64,000 nucleotides of DNA from Variovorax dokdonensis (GCF_030316895.1 NZ_JASZYV010000003.1:62001-126000), one strand, 5' to 3'; positions 17,477 to 27,144 are shown, counted from the first letter of the stretch. Numbers and translations: made by a program. The notes: generated from the letters alone by a model not told the origin.

Positions 17477-18958
17477 TCAGCGGGACGCGTCTCGATCGAG
17501 CGGGAAGACCGGACGCCTGACCTTGGTGAAGGGAAACAGCGAATAGTCCGAGCTGGTCACGCCCACGCTGTCGCACTCGACCAATGCGGCCGCCATGGGT
17601 TCGAAAACCGGCCTGCAGTACATGCGCGACTTGAGCAGCAGGAAGCGATGCCGGCTCGGATCGATGCCGACGCATGCGAACACGCCCACGTCCCAAGGCT
17701 CCTGTGTCCGCTCGGTGACCACGATGGACGCCACATCGGTCTTGAACAACACGGTGCGTCCCATGTTGAACTGCTGTCCGGTGTAAGTCGGGCCGGTCAC
17801 GATGTAGGTGCCGTCGCTGATCCGAACGACTTGGCCCGTCATGGGCACCGGCGTCTTCGATTTGCCGATGCTCGCCAGCGGCATCTTGTTGCCCAGCGGC
17901 AGGGTGACCGTCGCGCCCTCCCCCGCGGCGACGAGCAGCGCGACCGCCTCCGGATCGCACAGCGGGCCGACGGCGATGTCCGAAAGGCCCTGTGAAACGG
18001 CCTCGCACAACACGTCCATCGTGTCGCAAGTGCCGCCGGACATGCAGTTGTCGCCATGGTCGAGCAACAGGACCGGCCCGGTCGCGCCGCTCGCCGCATC
18101 CTTGGCGCGCGCCAACGATTGCGCCAGCGGCTCGCTCTGATAGACGAAGCCTTCGCGCTCTTCCCACATCTGAGCGGCGATCCGCTCGGCGGTGGCCTGC
18201 GCCCGCTCGGCAGACTGGCCATCGACCACGACGACGCTCACGCAAGGCGCCTCGATGTCCGACAGCGAGAAGCCGGCAAAGATCGAGACGGCGAGCGATT
18301 CGGACGCCTCCGCCTCGCGCGCCGCCTCGATCGCGCGCCGCATCGCACCCGCGAAAGATGCGCTGCGCAGGGTGTGCGACATCAGCGGCAACGACTGCCA
18401 GCGCATGAACGGCCGGCGCCTGCCTTCGAGCATGTCGAACAGCAGTCGCCCCGCGTGCGCGCCGGTTTCGTACATGTCGACATGTGGATAGGTCTTGAAC
18501 CCGACGATGACGTCGGCGTTGCCAACCATCGCGGCGGTGACGTTGGCATGCAGGTCGAGCGCAACGCCAATGGGCACGCCCGGGGCCGCGGCCCGCAGCC
18601 GAAGCAGCAGATCGCCCTCCCCGTCGCTGCTGTTGTGCGCCACCATCGCGCCGTGAAGGTCCAGCAGGATGGCGTCGCAACCGGCAGCCGCATCCACGAT
18701 GCGCTGGGTGAGCACGTCATAGGCGTGCGCATCGACCGTGCCGCTGGGGTTGGCGGAGGCCGATACGGGCGTGACCAGCGTCGCGCCAGCGGCTTCGGCC
18801 AGATCGATGAAGGCCGACATGGCCGTGCGCATGCCCTTGTTCTCGCGGTAGGCCGCTTCGTCGAACGTCGGACCGTTCGGCCCGAACGACTCCAGCGGGG
18901 TCGGGACGGGCGAGAAGGTGTTGGTCTCGTGGTTCAGGCGTGCGATCAGGACTTTCAT
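17477..18958 (-). CDS. M81 family (MlrC-like) metallohydrolase
   Basis: A 493-residue protein of the M81/MlrC family, which includes the microcystin-degradation protein MlrC. The start MKVLIARLNHETNTFSPVPT is a family hallmark (H and E in NHETNTF). Metal-binding candidates follow: ILLDLHGAMV (about 96), ALDLHANVT (about 127) and YPHVDMYETG (about 146). The C-terminal domain has LLLDHGDNCMSGGTCDT. There is no signal peptide, so it is cytoplasmic. It is the last gene of a seven-gene minus-strand operon with an amidohydrolase and an ABC importer (8-base gap to the amidohydrolase). It probably cleaves an amide or a cyclic nitrogen compound taken up by that system; the substrate is unknown. Confidence 0.88.
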   Translation of the reverse strand: MKVLIARLNHETNTFSPVPTPLESFGPNGPTFDEAAYRENKGMRTAMSAFIDLAEAAGATLVTPVSASANPSGTVDAHAYDVLTQRIVDAAAGCDAILLDLHGAMVAHNSSDGEGDLLLRLRAAAPGVPIGVALDLHANVTAAMVGNADVIVGFKTYPHVDMYETGAHAGRLLFDMLEGRRRPFMRWQSLPLMSHTLRSASFAGAMRRAIEAAREAEASESLAVSIFAGFSLSDIEAPCVSVVVVDGQSAERAQATAERIAAQMWEEREGFVYQSEPLAQSLARAKDAASGATGPVLLLDHGDNCMSGGTCDTMDVLCEAVSQGLSDIAVGPLCDPEAVALLVAAGEGATVTLPLGNKMPLASIGKSKTPVPMTGQVVRISDGTYIVTGPTYTGQQFNMGRTVLFKTDVASIVVTERTQEPWDVGVFACVGIDPSRHRFLLLKSRMYCRPVFEPMAAALVECDSVGVTSSDYSLFPFTKVRRPVFPLDRDASR

Positions 18959-18966
18959 GGGAATCT

Positions 18967-20625
18967 CTAGCGTTCGAAGACGACTCGCCCTTCGAAGAGG
19001 GTCATGGTGGGCTGAGTTTGCGCGATATCGCGGGCAGTCTGCCCCTGTAGCGAACGATCGAGCACGACCAGGTCGGCCGACTTGCCAGGTGCGATGGCGC
19101 CCGTTACCGCCTCGAGGCCCAGCGTTCTCGCCGCGCTGGTGGTGAACAGCGGCAGCGCCTGCTCCAGCGAGATGGCCTGATCGGCACCGACCGCACCTTC
19201 GAAGAGTCCGAAGGGATTTCGACGGGTCAACATGCCCGCCAGGCCGATCCATGGATTGGCATCCGCTGCAGCCGCAGGCCAGTCCGAGCCATAGCTCAGC
19301 TCTGCACCGGCGTCCAGCAAGCTCTTGATCTGGTGGCAGCGATTGGTGCGAGCGGGCCCAAGCACCGCGTATTGCCCGGCCGTCACGGGGTTGGGAAACC
19401 ACAGGCGGGGCGACATTTCGGCGACCGCACCGAGGGCCGCGAAACGCCCCATGTCGACGGGGTCGATGAACGCGGTGTGCCCGATCTCGTGGCGCAGGCC
19501 GCTGAAACCATTTGCGTGACGAGCGGCTTCGATGGCATCCAGGCCCGCACGAACCGCCCTGTCACCCACCGCATGCATCTTGACGACGAACCCTCGTCGA
19601 TCGAACTCGATGACCTCTTGCGCCAAGGTCTCGGGGTCGATGAGCAGTTGCGCATCGGGATCGAAGTTCTGGGCGCTGCAGTCATCGCATGGCAGGTACG
19701 GCTGCAGGAATGCCGCAGTGCGACTCGGCGCCACCCCGTCGAGGAAGAGCTTGATGAAACTGTTGTGCAGATGCGGCGATTGGTATTGCACGCGCAGGCG
19801 CTCGAGTTCATCGAAAGACTTGACCCCAAGCTCGAGCGTCGAGCGCCGCCCGAGATGCATGGCGGCATGAAGGTCCAGAGCGCCCGCGACATCCGCCTCA
19901 TGGTAGGCGCGCAGATACGGCTCGTCGACCAGCGCGTCCTTGAAACCCACCAGGCCGAGCCGGTGAAACGAGTCGCGCACGTACCGCACGGCCTCGCGCA
20001 ACTGATCCGCATCCGGCCGCACCACGTCACGGACGATGGCGGTCGCCGCTTCCAGCAGCAGCCCGGTCGGCTCGCCCGATACCGCATCGCGAACGATCCG
20101 CCCGCCAGCGGGGTCGGGCGTGGATGCATCGATCCCGCATACCGCCAGCGCCGCGGAATTCAGCCACATGTGGTGATAGGTCGCGTCTGTCAGCGCCACA
20201 GGATGAATCGACGTGCAAGCGTCCAGCAGCAGCCGCGGCTCGACGCCAGTCGCTTCCAACTGTCCGAGGTGCCACGCCCCGCCCGTGATCCAACGCTCGG
20301 CCTTGGTCTTGGCTGCGCGCTCGATGACGGCATCGAGCATCTTCTGGATCGACGCGTTCTGTCCGACGCTCGCTTCGAACAGATCTCGCAAGCCGCCGAG
20401 CAACGGATGTGCATGCGTATCGAACAAGCCGGGCATGACGAATCGACCGTGCAGATCGTGGCGCCGCGTCTGTGCATTCGCAAGATTGAGGATGTCCTGG
20501 TCGCTCCCGACGGCAACGATCCGACCGCCGTGGATCGCGATCGCGGAGGCGCGCGGCTGCCCGGGATCGAGCGTCAGGACATCGGCATTGAACCAGACCG
20601 AATCGGCCGTGAGCGTGACAGTCAA
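18967..20625 (-). CDS. Amidohydrolase (YtcJ-like)
   Basis: A 552-residue metal-dependent hydrolase of the YtcJ/N-substituted formamide deformylase type. It has the N-terminal metal motif GLFDTHAHPLLGGL near residue 64, later histidines in KMHAVGDRAVRAG and RHEIGHTAFI, and the catalytic-Asp region SYGSDWPAA near 450. The small beta domain at both ends (SVWFNADVLTLDPG and KSADLVVLDRSLQG) is typical. Its start overlaps the upstream permease stop by 4 bases (ATGA), implying translational coupling. In this operon it likely opens a C-N bond of the imported compound. Confidence 0.9.
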   Translation of the reverse strand: MTVTLTADSVWFNADVLTLDPGQPRASAIAIHGGRIVAVGSDQDILNLANAQTRRHDLHGRFVMPGLFDTHAHPLLGGLRDLFEASVGQNASIQKMLDAVIERAAKTKAERWITGGAWHLGQLEATGVEPRLLLDACTSIHPVALTDATYHHMWLNSAALAVCGIDASTPDPAGGRIVRDAVSGEPTGLLLEAATAIVRDVVRPDADQLREAVRYVRDSFHRLGLVGFKDALVDEPYLRAYHEADVAGALDLHAAMHLGRRSTLELGVKSFDELERLRVQYQSPHLHNSFIKLFLDGVAPSRTAAFLQPYLPCDDCSAQNFDPDAQLLIDPETLAQEVIEFDRRGFVVKMHAVGDRAVRAGLDAIEAARHANGFSGLRHEIGHTAFIDPVDMGRFAALGAVAEMSPRLWFPNPVTAGQYAVLGPARTNRCHQIKSLLDAGAELSYGSDWPAAAADANPWIGLAGMLTRRNPFGLFEGAVGADQAISLEQALPLFTTSAARTLGLEAVTGAIAPGKSADLVVLDRSLQGQTARDIAQTQPTMTLFEGRVVFER

Positions 20626-21404
20626 AGTGGCGCACTCCCCAGAGATTTGCGGTGCCAGGCCAGCAGATGGTTCTCGATGGCGCGCACCCCGATGTTGATG
20701 GTCAAAGAAACCAGGGCAATGGCGATCAGGCCGGCCAAGCCGGCCGCGATTCGAAACTGCTCCTGGGATCGCATGAGGTAGTTGCCGACGCCGTCGGTCG
20801 ACAGCAGCATCTCGGAGCTGACGCTGATGAGCAAGGCCACGGCAATGGCCACGCGGACACCCGCCATGATCTTCGGCAGCGCCGCGGGCAGATCGATCTG
20901 GCGCATGATCTCGACGCGCGTCAGGCCCAGCGACCGCCCTACCTGGACCAGAAGCGGGTGCGTACCCCGCGTCGCGTCGATCGCATGGATGAGCAACGGA
21001 AACGAGGCGCTGTAGAAGATCACGCTGATCTTCGCTGCGCTGCCCGTGCCCATGAACAGCATGGCCACCGGCACGATGGCCAGCGGAGGCAATGGCCGAA
21101 GCAGATCGATCATCGGCTCGACATATCGGCCAAAGGCGGGCGTGCGCCCGATGAAGATGCCCAAGGGCAGCATGACGACCAGGGCAAGCGCAAAGCCAGC
21201 CGCGGCACGCCAGAGCGTCACCGCCATCTGGGGCGCGAGTTCAGCCGAGTCGTTGATCAGCACGCCCAGCACCTGCAGCAATCCGGGGAAATTGGGCGAA
21301 GCCACGGCACGGGCCGACCATTCCCACAAGAGCAGCAGCAGTGCCATGAATATCGCGCCGGGCCAGTTGAAGCGAGATGCAAAGCTGGAGAGGGAAAAGT
21401 TCAT
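20622..21404 (-). CDS. ABC transporter permease (SsuC/TauC-like)
   Basis: A 260-residue inner-membrane permease with about six membrane helices and the cytoplasmic coupling loop GRSLGLTRVEIMRQIDLPAALPKIMAGVR (EAA motif, about 165-193). It belongs to the family importing sulfonates, nitrate, taurine and related small anions or thiamine precursors. It is one of two permeases in this operon, 10 bases after the other, so the importer is probably a heterodimeric permease with the ATPase at 23215. The substrate cannot be read from sequence. Confidence 0.88.
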   Translation of the reverse strand: MNFSLSSFASRFNWPGAIFMALLLLLWEWSARAVASPNFPGLLQVLGVLINDSAELAPQMAVTLWRAAAGFALALVVMLPLGIFIGRTPAFGRYVEPMIDLLRPLPPLAIVPVAMLFMGTGSAAKISVIFYSASFPLLIHAIDATRGTHPLLVQVGRSLGLTRVEIMRQIDLPAALPKIMAGVRVAIAVALLISVSSEMLLSTDGVGNYLMRSQEQFRIAAGLAGLIAIALVSLTINIGVRAIENHLLAWHRKSLGSAPL

Positions 21405-21414
21405 GGCAGCGTCC

Positions 21415-22194
21415 TCATGCGCGCGCGGTGGCGGACAACTGCTCGTGCCAGCCGGAAACGTATCGGCGCATCCGCAGGATCGCCTGGTTCAACAGCACGC
21501 CGTTGAACCCGGCTGTCAGCAGCAAGGCGAACATCTCCGGGATGCGCAGCGAAAAGGCAGTGTCGTAGAGCAGGAACCCCAAGCCGTCCTTGCCTGCGAG
21601 CATTTCGGTCGCGACCGTCGCCATGAGTGCGCCTGCCGCAGCCAGCCGGACGCTGGTGAAGACCTCCGGCGCCGCAGCCGGCAGTCGCACGCGCCACAGC
21701 GTTTCCCAGCGCCCATAGCCGAAGGTGCGGGCCATGTTCAACTGCACGGGCTCATTGCTGCGAAGCGCGTTGTTCGTGCCCAGGTAGATCACCCACACTG
21801 CCGAATACCAGATGATGAACGCAAAGAGCTTGGGCCCCAGCCCCAGCGCGAAGATCGACAGAGGCACCAGCGCGGCCGGTGGCAGCGACAGCATGATCTG
21901 CACCAACGGTGCCAGCGCCTGCTCGACCCAACGGAATCGGGCGGCAAGCACGGCGACCCCGACGCCGCAAACCGTTGCAAGCAGCAGTCCGCCGATCGCA
22001 CGCAGCAGGGTCAGCGCTTCGCCCACCCAGAACGCGCGGTCCGAAAACTGCTCCACCAGTGCGCCGAAGACCGCAGGCACTCCAGGCAAATATTCCTCTG
22101 GCACCCAACGCGCGGCAACGATCAATTGCCAGACGGTCAGCAGGCCAGCCAGGCCGAGAAAGGCGCGCAGCGGGTTGTTCCTGGTCGCGGTCAT
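21415..22194 (-). CDS. ABC transporter permease (SsuC/TauC-like)
   Basis: A 259-residue permease with about six membrane helices and the coupling-loop segment ARTFGYGRWETLWRVRLPAAAPEVFTSVR. The ATG at 22194 is chosen because a longer frame would enter the binding-protein gene. It lies 11 bases after the binding-protein stop. It is the partner of the permease at 20622 and belongs to the same nitrate/sulfonate/taurine-type importer family. Confidence 0.88.
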   Translation of the reverse strand: MTATRNNPLRAFLGLAGLLTVWQLIVAARWVPEEYLPGVPAVFGALVEQFSDRAFWVGEALTLLRAIGGLLLATVCGVGVAVLAARFRWVEQALAPLVQIMLSLPPAALVPLSIFALGLGPKLFAFIIWYSAVWVIYLGTNNALRSNEPVQLNMARTFGYGRWETLWRVRLPAAAPEVFTSVRLAAAGALMATVATEMLAGKDGLGFLLYDTAFSLRIPEMFALLLTAGFNGVLLNQAILRMRRYVSGWHEQLSATARA

Positions 22195-22205
22195 GTGCAG
22201 GCGGT

Positions 22206-23174
22206 TCAGTCCAGGCGGAGCACCACGTCTTCGGCCTTCAGCGGTGCGCTCAGCATGCCGTTGCGTTCGAGCCCTTCCACCAGCGGCTGGATGTCCGAAA
22301 CCTTGGGCTGCAGATCGGAGAAGGTCAGGTCTTTCTTCATCAGGCTGACCACCGCCGGGCTGAGCTTGAACTCTTCGGTGATGAGATTGCGCCACAAGGC
22401 GGGGTCGCGCATGAAGTCATCCAGTGCCGTCTTCAGCCCCTTGTTGAAGCGGCGCAGCGTGTCCTTGTTGGCCTTGCCCCATGCCTCCTTGGCGAAGAGG
22501 ATGTCGAGGCTGTATTGCGCCGACTTGTCCGCCAGCACACCGGATCCCAGCGTCACGCCCTGGATCGCTGGCGAAACGTTCACGTTGGTGCGGAAGGGCT
22601 CGACCAGGCAGGCCGCATCGGCATTGCCCAGTTGAAGGGCCGCCTGCATCTGCGGAAACGGCACCACGATCTTCTTGACCGCATCCCATGCGACACCGGC
22701 CTTGGCCAGGTGTTCGCGCACCAGTATCTCGCACAAGGCTCCGCTCGCGTTGATGGCCACGGTCTTTCCGGCCAGATCCTTGGCGCTCTTGACGCCAGAC
22801 TTCGAACTGGCGATGAGCCACGTCCACTTGCCGTCGGCCTTTGCCGTCTCGTAGGTGAAGGCCGTGAAGATCTGGACGGGCTGGTTCTGCGCGCGGGCAT
22901 ACATCACAGGCAGCACCCCGCTGTAGCCAATCTGGACCGAATCGCTCATCACGGCCGATATCACCGCCGGCCCCGAATTGACGGTCACGACCTCGACGTC
23001 CAGGCCCTCGCGCTTGAAATAGCCCTTCTGGAGCGCGTAGGTCACCGGCAGCAATGCCACTGTGCGCAGGCCACCGACTTTCAGCGATGTCTGCGCCAGC
23101 GCCGCTGAGCAAGCAGCCGCCAGGCCGAGCGCCAAGCACAAGGAACGCGTGATCGAATGCAGATTCTTTTTCAT
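22206..23174 (-). CDS. ABC transporter substrate-binding protein (NMT1/SsuA-like)
   Basis: A 322-residue periplasmic binding protein with a Sec signal peptide (cleavage likely after the ALA in CSAALAQ). The mature part begins TSLKVGGLRTVALLPVTYALQKGYFKREGL, the usual opening of the NMT1/THI5-like and SsuA/TauA binding family. INASGALCEILVREHLAKAG and LGNADAACLVEPFRTN line the expected ligand cleft. It is encoded between the ATPase (40-base gap) and the permeases. The ligand is unknown; the linked aminotransferase, amidohydrolase and M81 genes suggest an amine- or amide-containing compound. Confidence 0.9.
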   Translation of the reverse strand: MKKNLHSITRSLCLALGLAAACSAALAQTSLKVGGLRTVALLPVTYALQKGYFKREGLDVEVVTVNSGPAVISAVMSDSVQIGYSGVLPVMYARAQNQPVQIFTAFTYETAKADGKWTWLIASSKSGVKSAKDLAGKTVAINASGALCEILVREHLAKAGVAWDAVKKIVVPFPQMQAALQLGNADAACLVEPFRTNVNVSPAIQGVTLGSGVLADKSAQYSLDILFAKEAWGKANKDTLRRFNKGLKTALDDFMRDPALWRNLITEEFKLSPAVVSLMKKDLTFSDLQPKVSDIQPLVEGLERNGMLSAPLKAEDVVLRLD

Positions 23175-23214
23175 GGTTTGCGGGAGCAGTTGGGGGATGA
23201 ATGGGCAAGCACGC

Positions 23215-23994
23215 TCAATGGACCGCGCGCATCGATCGGATCATGGAAATCACTTCGTGTCGCAGGCGCAGATAGTCCGGGTGTTCGCGCGTGGTGATCT
23301 GATCGCGCGGCTTCGGGCAGTCCACGACGAATTCGGTCACGACACGCGTCGGGCGCCTCGACAGCACGATCACGCGATCGGCCACGTACACGGCTTCGTC
23401 GACGTCATGAGTCACCAGCAGGCAGGTCTGGTTGAAGCGCTTGGCCAAATCGAGCAGCAGGTCTTGCAGGTCGGCACGCGTCTGGGCGTCCACGGCGGCG
23501 AGCGGCTCGTCCAGCAACAGCAGGCGCGACTGGGCCGCCAGGCCTCGGGCGATCGCGACGCGCTGCTGCATGCCACCCGAGACCTGCCACGGGAAGTGAG
23601 TCTCATAGCCTGTCAGTCCCACGGCCTGGAGCAATTCCAGCGCACGGGGACGCCTTTGCGCTTCGGGCAGCTCGGTGCGCTTCATCCCGAACAGGACGTT
23701 GTCCAGGTTGTTCTTCCAGGGCAGCAGCGACCGGCTGTAGTCCTGGAACACCACCGACACGCCCGGCGGTGGCGATTGGACCTGATGGCCTTGAAATGCC
23801 ACGCTTCCGCCATCGATGTCGTAGAGGCCCGCCAGGCACATGAGCAAGGTCGTCTTGCCGCAGCCACTGGGACCGACTACGGACAGGAACTCTCCAGGCC
23901 GGGCCTCGAAGCTCAAGTCGCTGATGATGGGCTGGCGGGCCGCCCCATCGCCCAGCGACTTGGTGAGACCTCTGACTTCAAGAAGCGCATGCAT
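23215..23994 (-). CDS. ABC transporter ATP-binding protein (SsuB/TauB-like)
   Basis: A 259-residue ATPase subunit. Walker A is VVGPSGCGKTTLLMCLAG (about 39-56), the Q-loop is VVFQDYSRSLLPW, the ABC signature is VSGGMQQRVAIARGLA, Walker B is RLLLLDEPLAAVD and the H-loop is LLVTHDVDEAV. This is the nitrate/sulfonate/taurine transporter type. It is 11 bases downstream of the aminotransferase stop and upstream of the binding-protein gene in the same operon. Confidence 0.93.
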   Translation of the reverse strand: MHALLEVRGLTKSLGDGAARQPIISDLSFEARPGEFLSVVGPSGCGKTTLLMCLAGLYDIDGGSVAFQGHQVQSPPPGVSVVFQDYSRSLLPWKNNLDNVLFGMKRTELPEAQRRPRALELLQAVGLTGYETHFPWQVSGGMQQRVAIARGLAAQSRLLLLDEPLAAVDAQTRADLQDLLLDLAKRFNQTCLLVTHDVDEAVYVADRVIVLSRRPTRVVTEFVVDCPKPRDQITTREHPDYLRLRHEVISMIRSMRAVH

Positions 23995-24005
23995 GGTTGA
24001 GACTC

Positions 24006-25376
24006 TCAGTCGAAGGACTGCGCGGCCGAGAACGCCGCATGCAGGATTCGCAGAGTTTCGTCCACGTCCGCATGGCTGAACACCAGCGGCGGCGACAGGA
24101 TGAGCCGGTTGCCTTGCACGCGAATGATCGCGCCTTCTTCGCGAGCTCCCTTGACCAATGCCCCGATGAATGCATGCGGCGGGGTCAGCGGTGCCTTGGT
24201 CGTCCGATCGCGGACCAGTTCGACAGCGACCATCAAGCCCTTGCCGCGGACGTCACCCACCTGAGCGTAGCGGCGCAGTTCTTCCAGTCGATCGAGCAGG
24301 TACCCGCCCACGTCCAGCGCACGCGCGGGCAGGTCCTCGGCCTCGACGATGGCCAGGTTGGCGTTGGCAGCGGCGCATGCGAGGGCATGGCCGGAATAGG
24401 TATAGCCGTGCATCAGCGCGGCGGGCACGTCCGGCTTGTCGAAGGCCTGGGCCACGCGCTCGTTGAACAGCGTCGCGCCCAGCGGCACGTAGCCGGAATT
24501 GATGCCCTTGGCCATCGCCATGATGTCGGGCGCCACGCCCCAGGCGCGGGCGCCACACATGGCGCCGATGCGCCCGAAGCCCGTCACGATCTCGTCGCTG
24601 ATCAACAGCACGCCGTGTTTGTCGAGCACCTTGCGCATCAGCGGCCAGTAGGTGGCCGGCGGGACGATCACGCCGCCGGCCCCTTGCACGGGCTCGGCAA
24701 TGAACGCCGCGATCGTGTGCGCGCCCTGGTACTGGATGGTTCGCTCCAGTTCGTCGGCGCACCGGGCCGCCAGGCGCTCGGGGTCGGTCTCGCCCCAGGG
24801 ATTGCGGTAGAGATCGGGGCTCTCGATCTGAAAGCAGCCCGGCATCAATGGCTCGTAGGCCGTCCGGAAGGCCGGATTGCCGTTGATCGACGCACCGCCG
24901 AAGTGCACCCCGTGGTAACCCTGCTTGAGCGAGATGAACTTCACCCGCTCCGACTGCCCCTCCAGCTTCCAGTACTGGCGCGCGATCTTCAGCGCAGTCT
25001 CGACAGCATCGGAACCACCCGACGAGAAGAGCACCTTGGTCATCTTCTCCGGGGCGAACATGGCCGCCAGCCGCTGCGAAAGCTCGATGGCAGGCGGGTT
25101 GGAGGTGTTCTGGAACGTCGAGTAGTAGGCGATCTTGCCCAACTGTGCCGTGATCGCCTCCGTGATCTCCGGGCGGTTGTGGCCGACATTGACATTCCAC
25201 AGGGATGCGACCGTGTCCAGGTAGCGCTTGCCGTCGATGTCGAAGACATGCACCCCGTCGCCGCGCTCGATGATGAGCGGCGGCACCTGCCGAACCACCT
25301 TGGGGTCGATCATCGGGTGGAACATGTGCTGGGCGTTGCCGGTGCGCACGTCAAACGTCTTGGCAGAAAGGGGCAT
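24006..25376 (-). CDS. Class III PLP-dependent aminotransferase
   Basis: A 456-residue omega-amino acid/diamine-type transaminase. Visible are the PLP phosphate-binding segment LFSSGGSDAVETALKIARQYW (about 110-130), the Tyr-His pair in KQGYHGVHFGG, the PLP-ring Asp in LLISDEIVTGFGRIG (about 253-267) and the Schiff-base lysine in MAMAKGINSGYVPLG (about 285). An in-frame upstream start at 25451 lacks family resemblance and is not used. It is the first gene of the seven-gene operon and diverges from the MarR gene. It probably removes the amino group of the imported compound or its breakdown product. It could act on beta-alanine, putrescine, taurine or another amine. Confidence 0.92.
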   Translation of the reverse strand: MPLSAKTFDVRTGNAQHMFHPMIDPKVVRQVPPLIIERGDGVHVFDIDGKRYLDTVASLWNVNVGHNRPEITEAITAQLGKIAYYSTFQNTSNPPAIELSQRLAAMFAPEKMTKVLFSSGGSDAVETALKIARQYWKLEGQSERVKFISLKQGYHGVHFGGASINGNPAFRTAYEPLMPGCFQIESPDLYRNPWGETDPERLAARCADELERTIQYQGAHTIAAFIAEPVQGAGGVIVPPATYWPLMRKVLDKHGVLLISDEIVTGFGRIGAMCGARAWGVAPDIMAMAKGINSGYVPLGATLFNERVAQAFDKPDVPAALMHGYTYSGHALACAAANANLAIVEAEDLPARALDVGGYLLDRLEELRRYAQVGDVRGKGLMVAVELVRDRTTKAPLTPPHAFIGALVKGAREEGAIIRVQGNRLILSPPLVFSHADVDETLRILHAAFSAAQSFD

Positions 25377-25548
25377 GGTGGTTCTCGACAAATGGGAGCT
25401 GTTCACCTGAAACGCCGCGGAGCCAATGGCGAATCGGATGGCCATGCACACAAGACTAAGGTCCGACCAGATAATGGATAAAAACCAATAACGCGAAAAA
25501 GTAGCTCGACCGGACTACATGCCGGCCCGCTTTTTGCTGGAGACAGTC

Positions 25549-26166
25549 ATGGATACCCCGAATCTCAGGCATCCCGCCTCGATCTTCGATCTGCTGAACT
25601 TCCGCGTGTCGGAGTTCTATGGCTTGAGCGGCTCCCTGGTCACACGGATGTGCGAAGGCGAGTTCGGAGTAACGCGCGAGGAGTGGCAGTTCGTCGCGAT
25701 GCTTGCAACGCTCGGCTGCCTTTCGCCTTCAGATCTCGCGGCCCGCACCACGGTCGACCGCTCGCAAACCTCCAAGACATTGCGCACCTTGCTTTCGAAG
25801 GAACTCATCTTCAGGGAAACCGATCGGGGCGATGGCCGCAAGGCCAAGGTGGGCTTGACCAAGTCGGGAGAGGCGTTCTACGCCATGGTGTTTCCCCGTG
25901 TCGTGGCGATCCACAAGGCCATGCTTTCCAGGTTGGACGAGAAGGAAATCGAAGTGCTCGCGAACTGCCTGCGCAAGATGCAGGAAACGGCCGTCGAGGT
26001 CACCCGGTCGAACATGGTGGCTGCGCAATCCGATCGACGGCATGGCGGCAGCAAGAGCAACTGGACGAAAAGCGAGATGCGTCCCTCGACGGACCTCATG
26101 CAGTACCTCGGTGCGTTCTGCGAACCCAGGTTCACCGAATCCGAGGGTGCCGTGGGTTCGCGATAG
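25549..26166 (+). CDS. MarR family transcriptional regulator
   Basis: A 205-residue regulator with a winged-helix core; LAARTTVDRSQTSKTLRTLLSKELIFRE and the wing TDRGDGRKAKVGLTKSGE are clear. GGAGA with a 5-base spacer precedes the ATG at 25549; an ATG at 25519 is less likely. The C-terminal 50 residues (after about 150) are an extension beyond the usual MarR length. It diverges from the aminotransferase-ABC operon across a 172-base gap and is the natural candidate for its regulator. No convincing operator dyad is seen in that gap. Confidence 0.88.
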   Translation: MDTPNLRHPASIFDLLNFRVSEFYGLSGSLVTRMCEGEFGVTREEWQFVAMLATLGCLSPSDLAARTTVDRSQTSKTLRTLLSKELIFRETDRGDGRKAKVGLTKSGEAFYAMVFPRVVAIHKAMLSRLDEKEIEVLANCLRKMQETAVEVTRSNMVAAQSDRRHGGSKSNWTKSEMRPSTDLMQYLGAFCEPRFTESEGAVGSR

Positions 26167-26211
26167 CTGCCCGCGTCCACAGGGCTGCGGTTCGATAGCA
26201 GAATCCAGCCC

Positions 26212-27144
26212 ATGCCCTCACTCACCTCTGCGGCCTTGCCGCCTGGCGTTCAAGTCTTCGAGCGCGGCTGGCTTTCCTCCAACAACATCCTGTTCGACGG
26301 CGGCTCCCATACCGCCCTGGTCGACTCAGGCTATGTCACGCATTCGACCCAGACGCTGGGCCTGGTGATGCGAGCCCTGGAGGGCCGCCGGCTGGACCTG
26401 CTGGTCAACACCCATCTGCACAGCGACCATTGCGGCGGCAATGCCGCACTCAAAGCGCAGTTTCCCGAATTGAAGGTCGTCATTCCCCCGGGCGAGGCCG
26501 AAGCGGTTCGCGCGTGGGACGAAGACAAGCTGAGCTACACGGCCACCGGGCAGCAATGCCCTCGTTTCGAATTCGATGACGTTCTGGCGCCAGGCACCGA
26601 AGTCGAGCTTGGGCAGCAGCGCTGGCAAGTGCATGCCGCACCCGGACACGACCCGCACGCCGTCATCCTCTTCGAGCCCGAATCCCGGACGTTGATTTCC
26701 GGCGACGCTTTATGGGAACGCGGCTTCGGCGTGGTCTTTCCGGAGATGTGGGGCGAGCCTTCGTTCGCGCAGGTCGGAGCGACGCTCGACCTGATCGAGC
26801 AACTCCAACCGGCACTCGTCATTCCAGGGCACGGGCGCATCTTTGACGATGCTCAGGGTGCGTTGATCGTGGCGCGCCAACGCCTGGAAGGCTTTGTCGC
26901 GGCGCCGGTCAAGCACGCCCGCCATGCCGTGAAAGTGCTGCTGAAATTCAAGCTGCTGGAGCAGCAACGCATGACACGCCCTGCACTTTCCCAGTGGCTC
27001 GCAGGCAGCGGTTATCTGGAACAGGTCTGGCAACGATATGCCTCGGACACGCCCATTCAAGTGTGGGTCGAGGAGCTTCTGGCCGACCTCGCACGCGCCG
27101 GCGCCGTTGCGTTCGTGGATGGGGAGATCGTGGACGCCGGATAG
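26212..27144 (+). CDS. MBL-fold metallo-hydrolase
   Basis: A 310-residue metallo-beta-lactamase-fold hydrolase. The main metal motif is NTHLHSDHCGG (HxHxDH) near residue 63, followed by AAPGHDPHAVIL, LISGDALWERG and VIPGHGRIFDD, supplying the remaining metal ligands. The C-terminal 80 residues form an added helical domain (KHARHAVKVLLKFKLLEQQ), as in thioesterase-like or glyoxalase-II-like MBL proteins. It is 45 bases downstream of the MarR gene on the same strand and may be co-transcribed. Substrate is unknown. Confidence 0.88.
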   Translation: MPSLTSAALPPGVQVFERGWLSSNNILFDGGSHTALVDSGYVTHSTQTLGLVMRALEGRRLDLLVNTHLHSDHCGGNAALKAQFPELKVVIPPGEAEAVRAWDEDKLSYTATGQQCPRFEFDDVLAPGTEVELGQQRWQVHAAPGHDPHAVILFEPESRTLISGDALWERGFGVVFPEMWGEPSFAQVGATLDLIEQLQPALVIPGHGRIFDDAQGALIVARQRLEGFVAAPVKHARHAVKVLLKFKLLEQQRMTRPALSQWLAGSGYLEQVWQRYASDTPIQVWVEELLADLARAGAVAFVDGEIVDAG

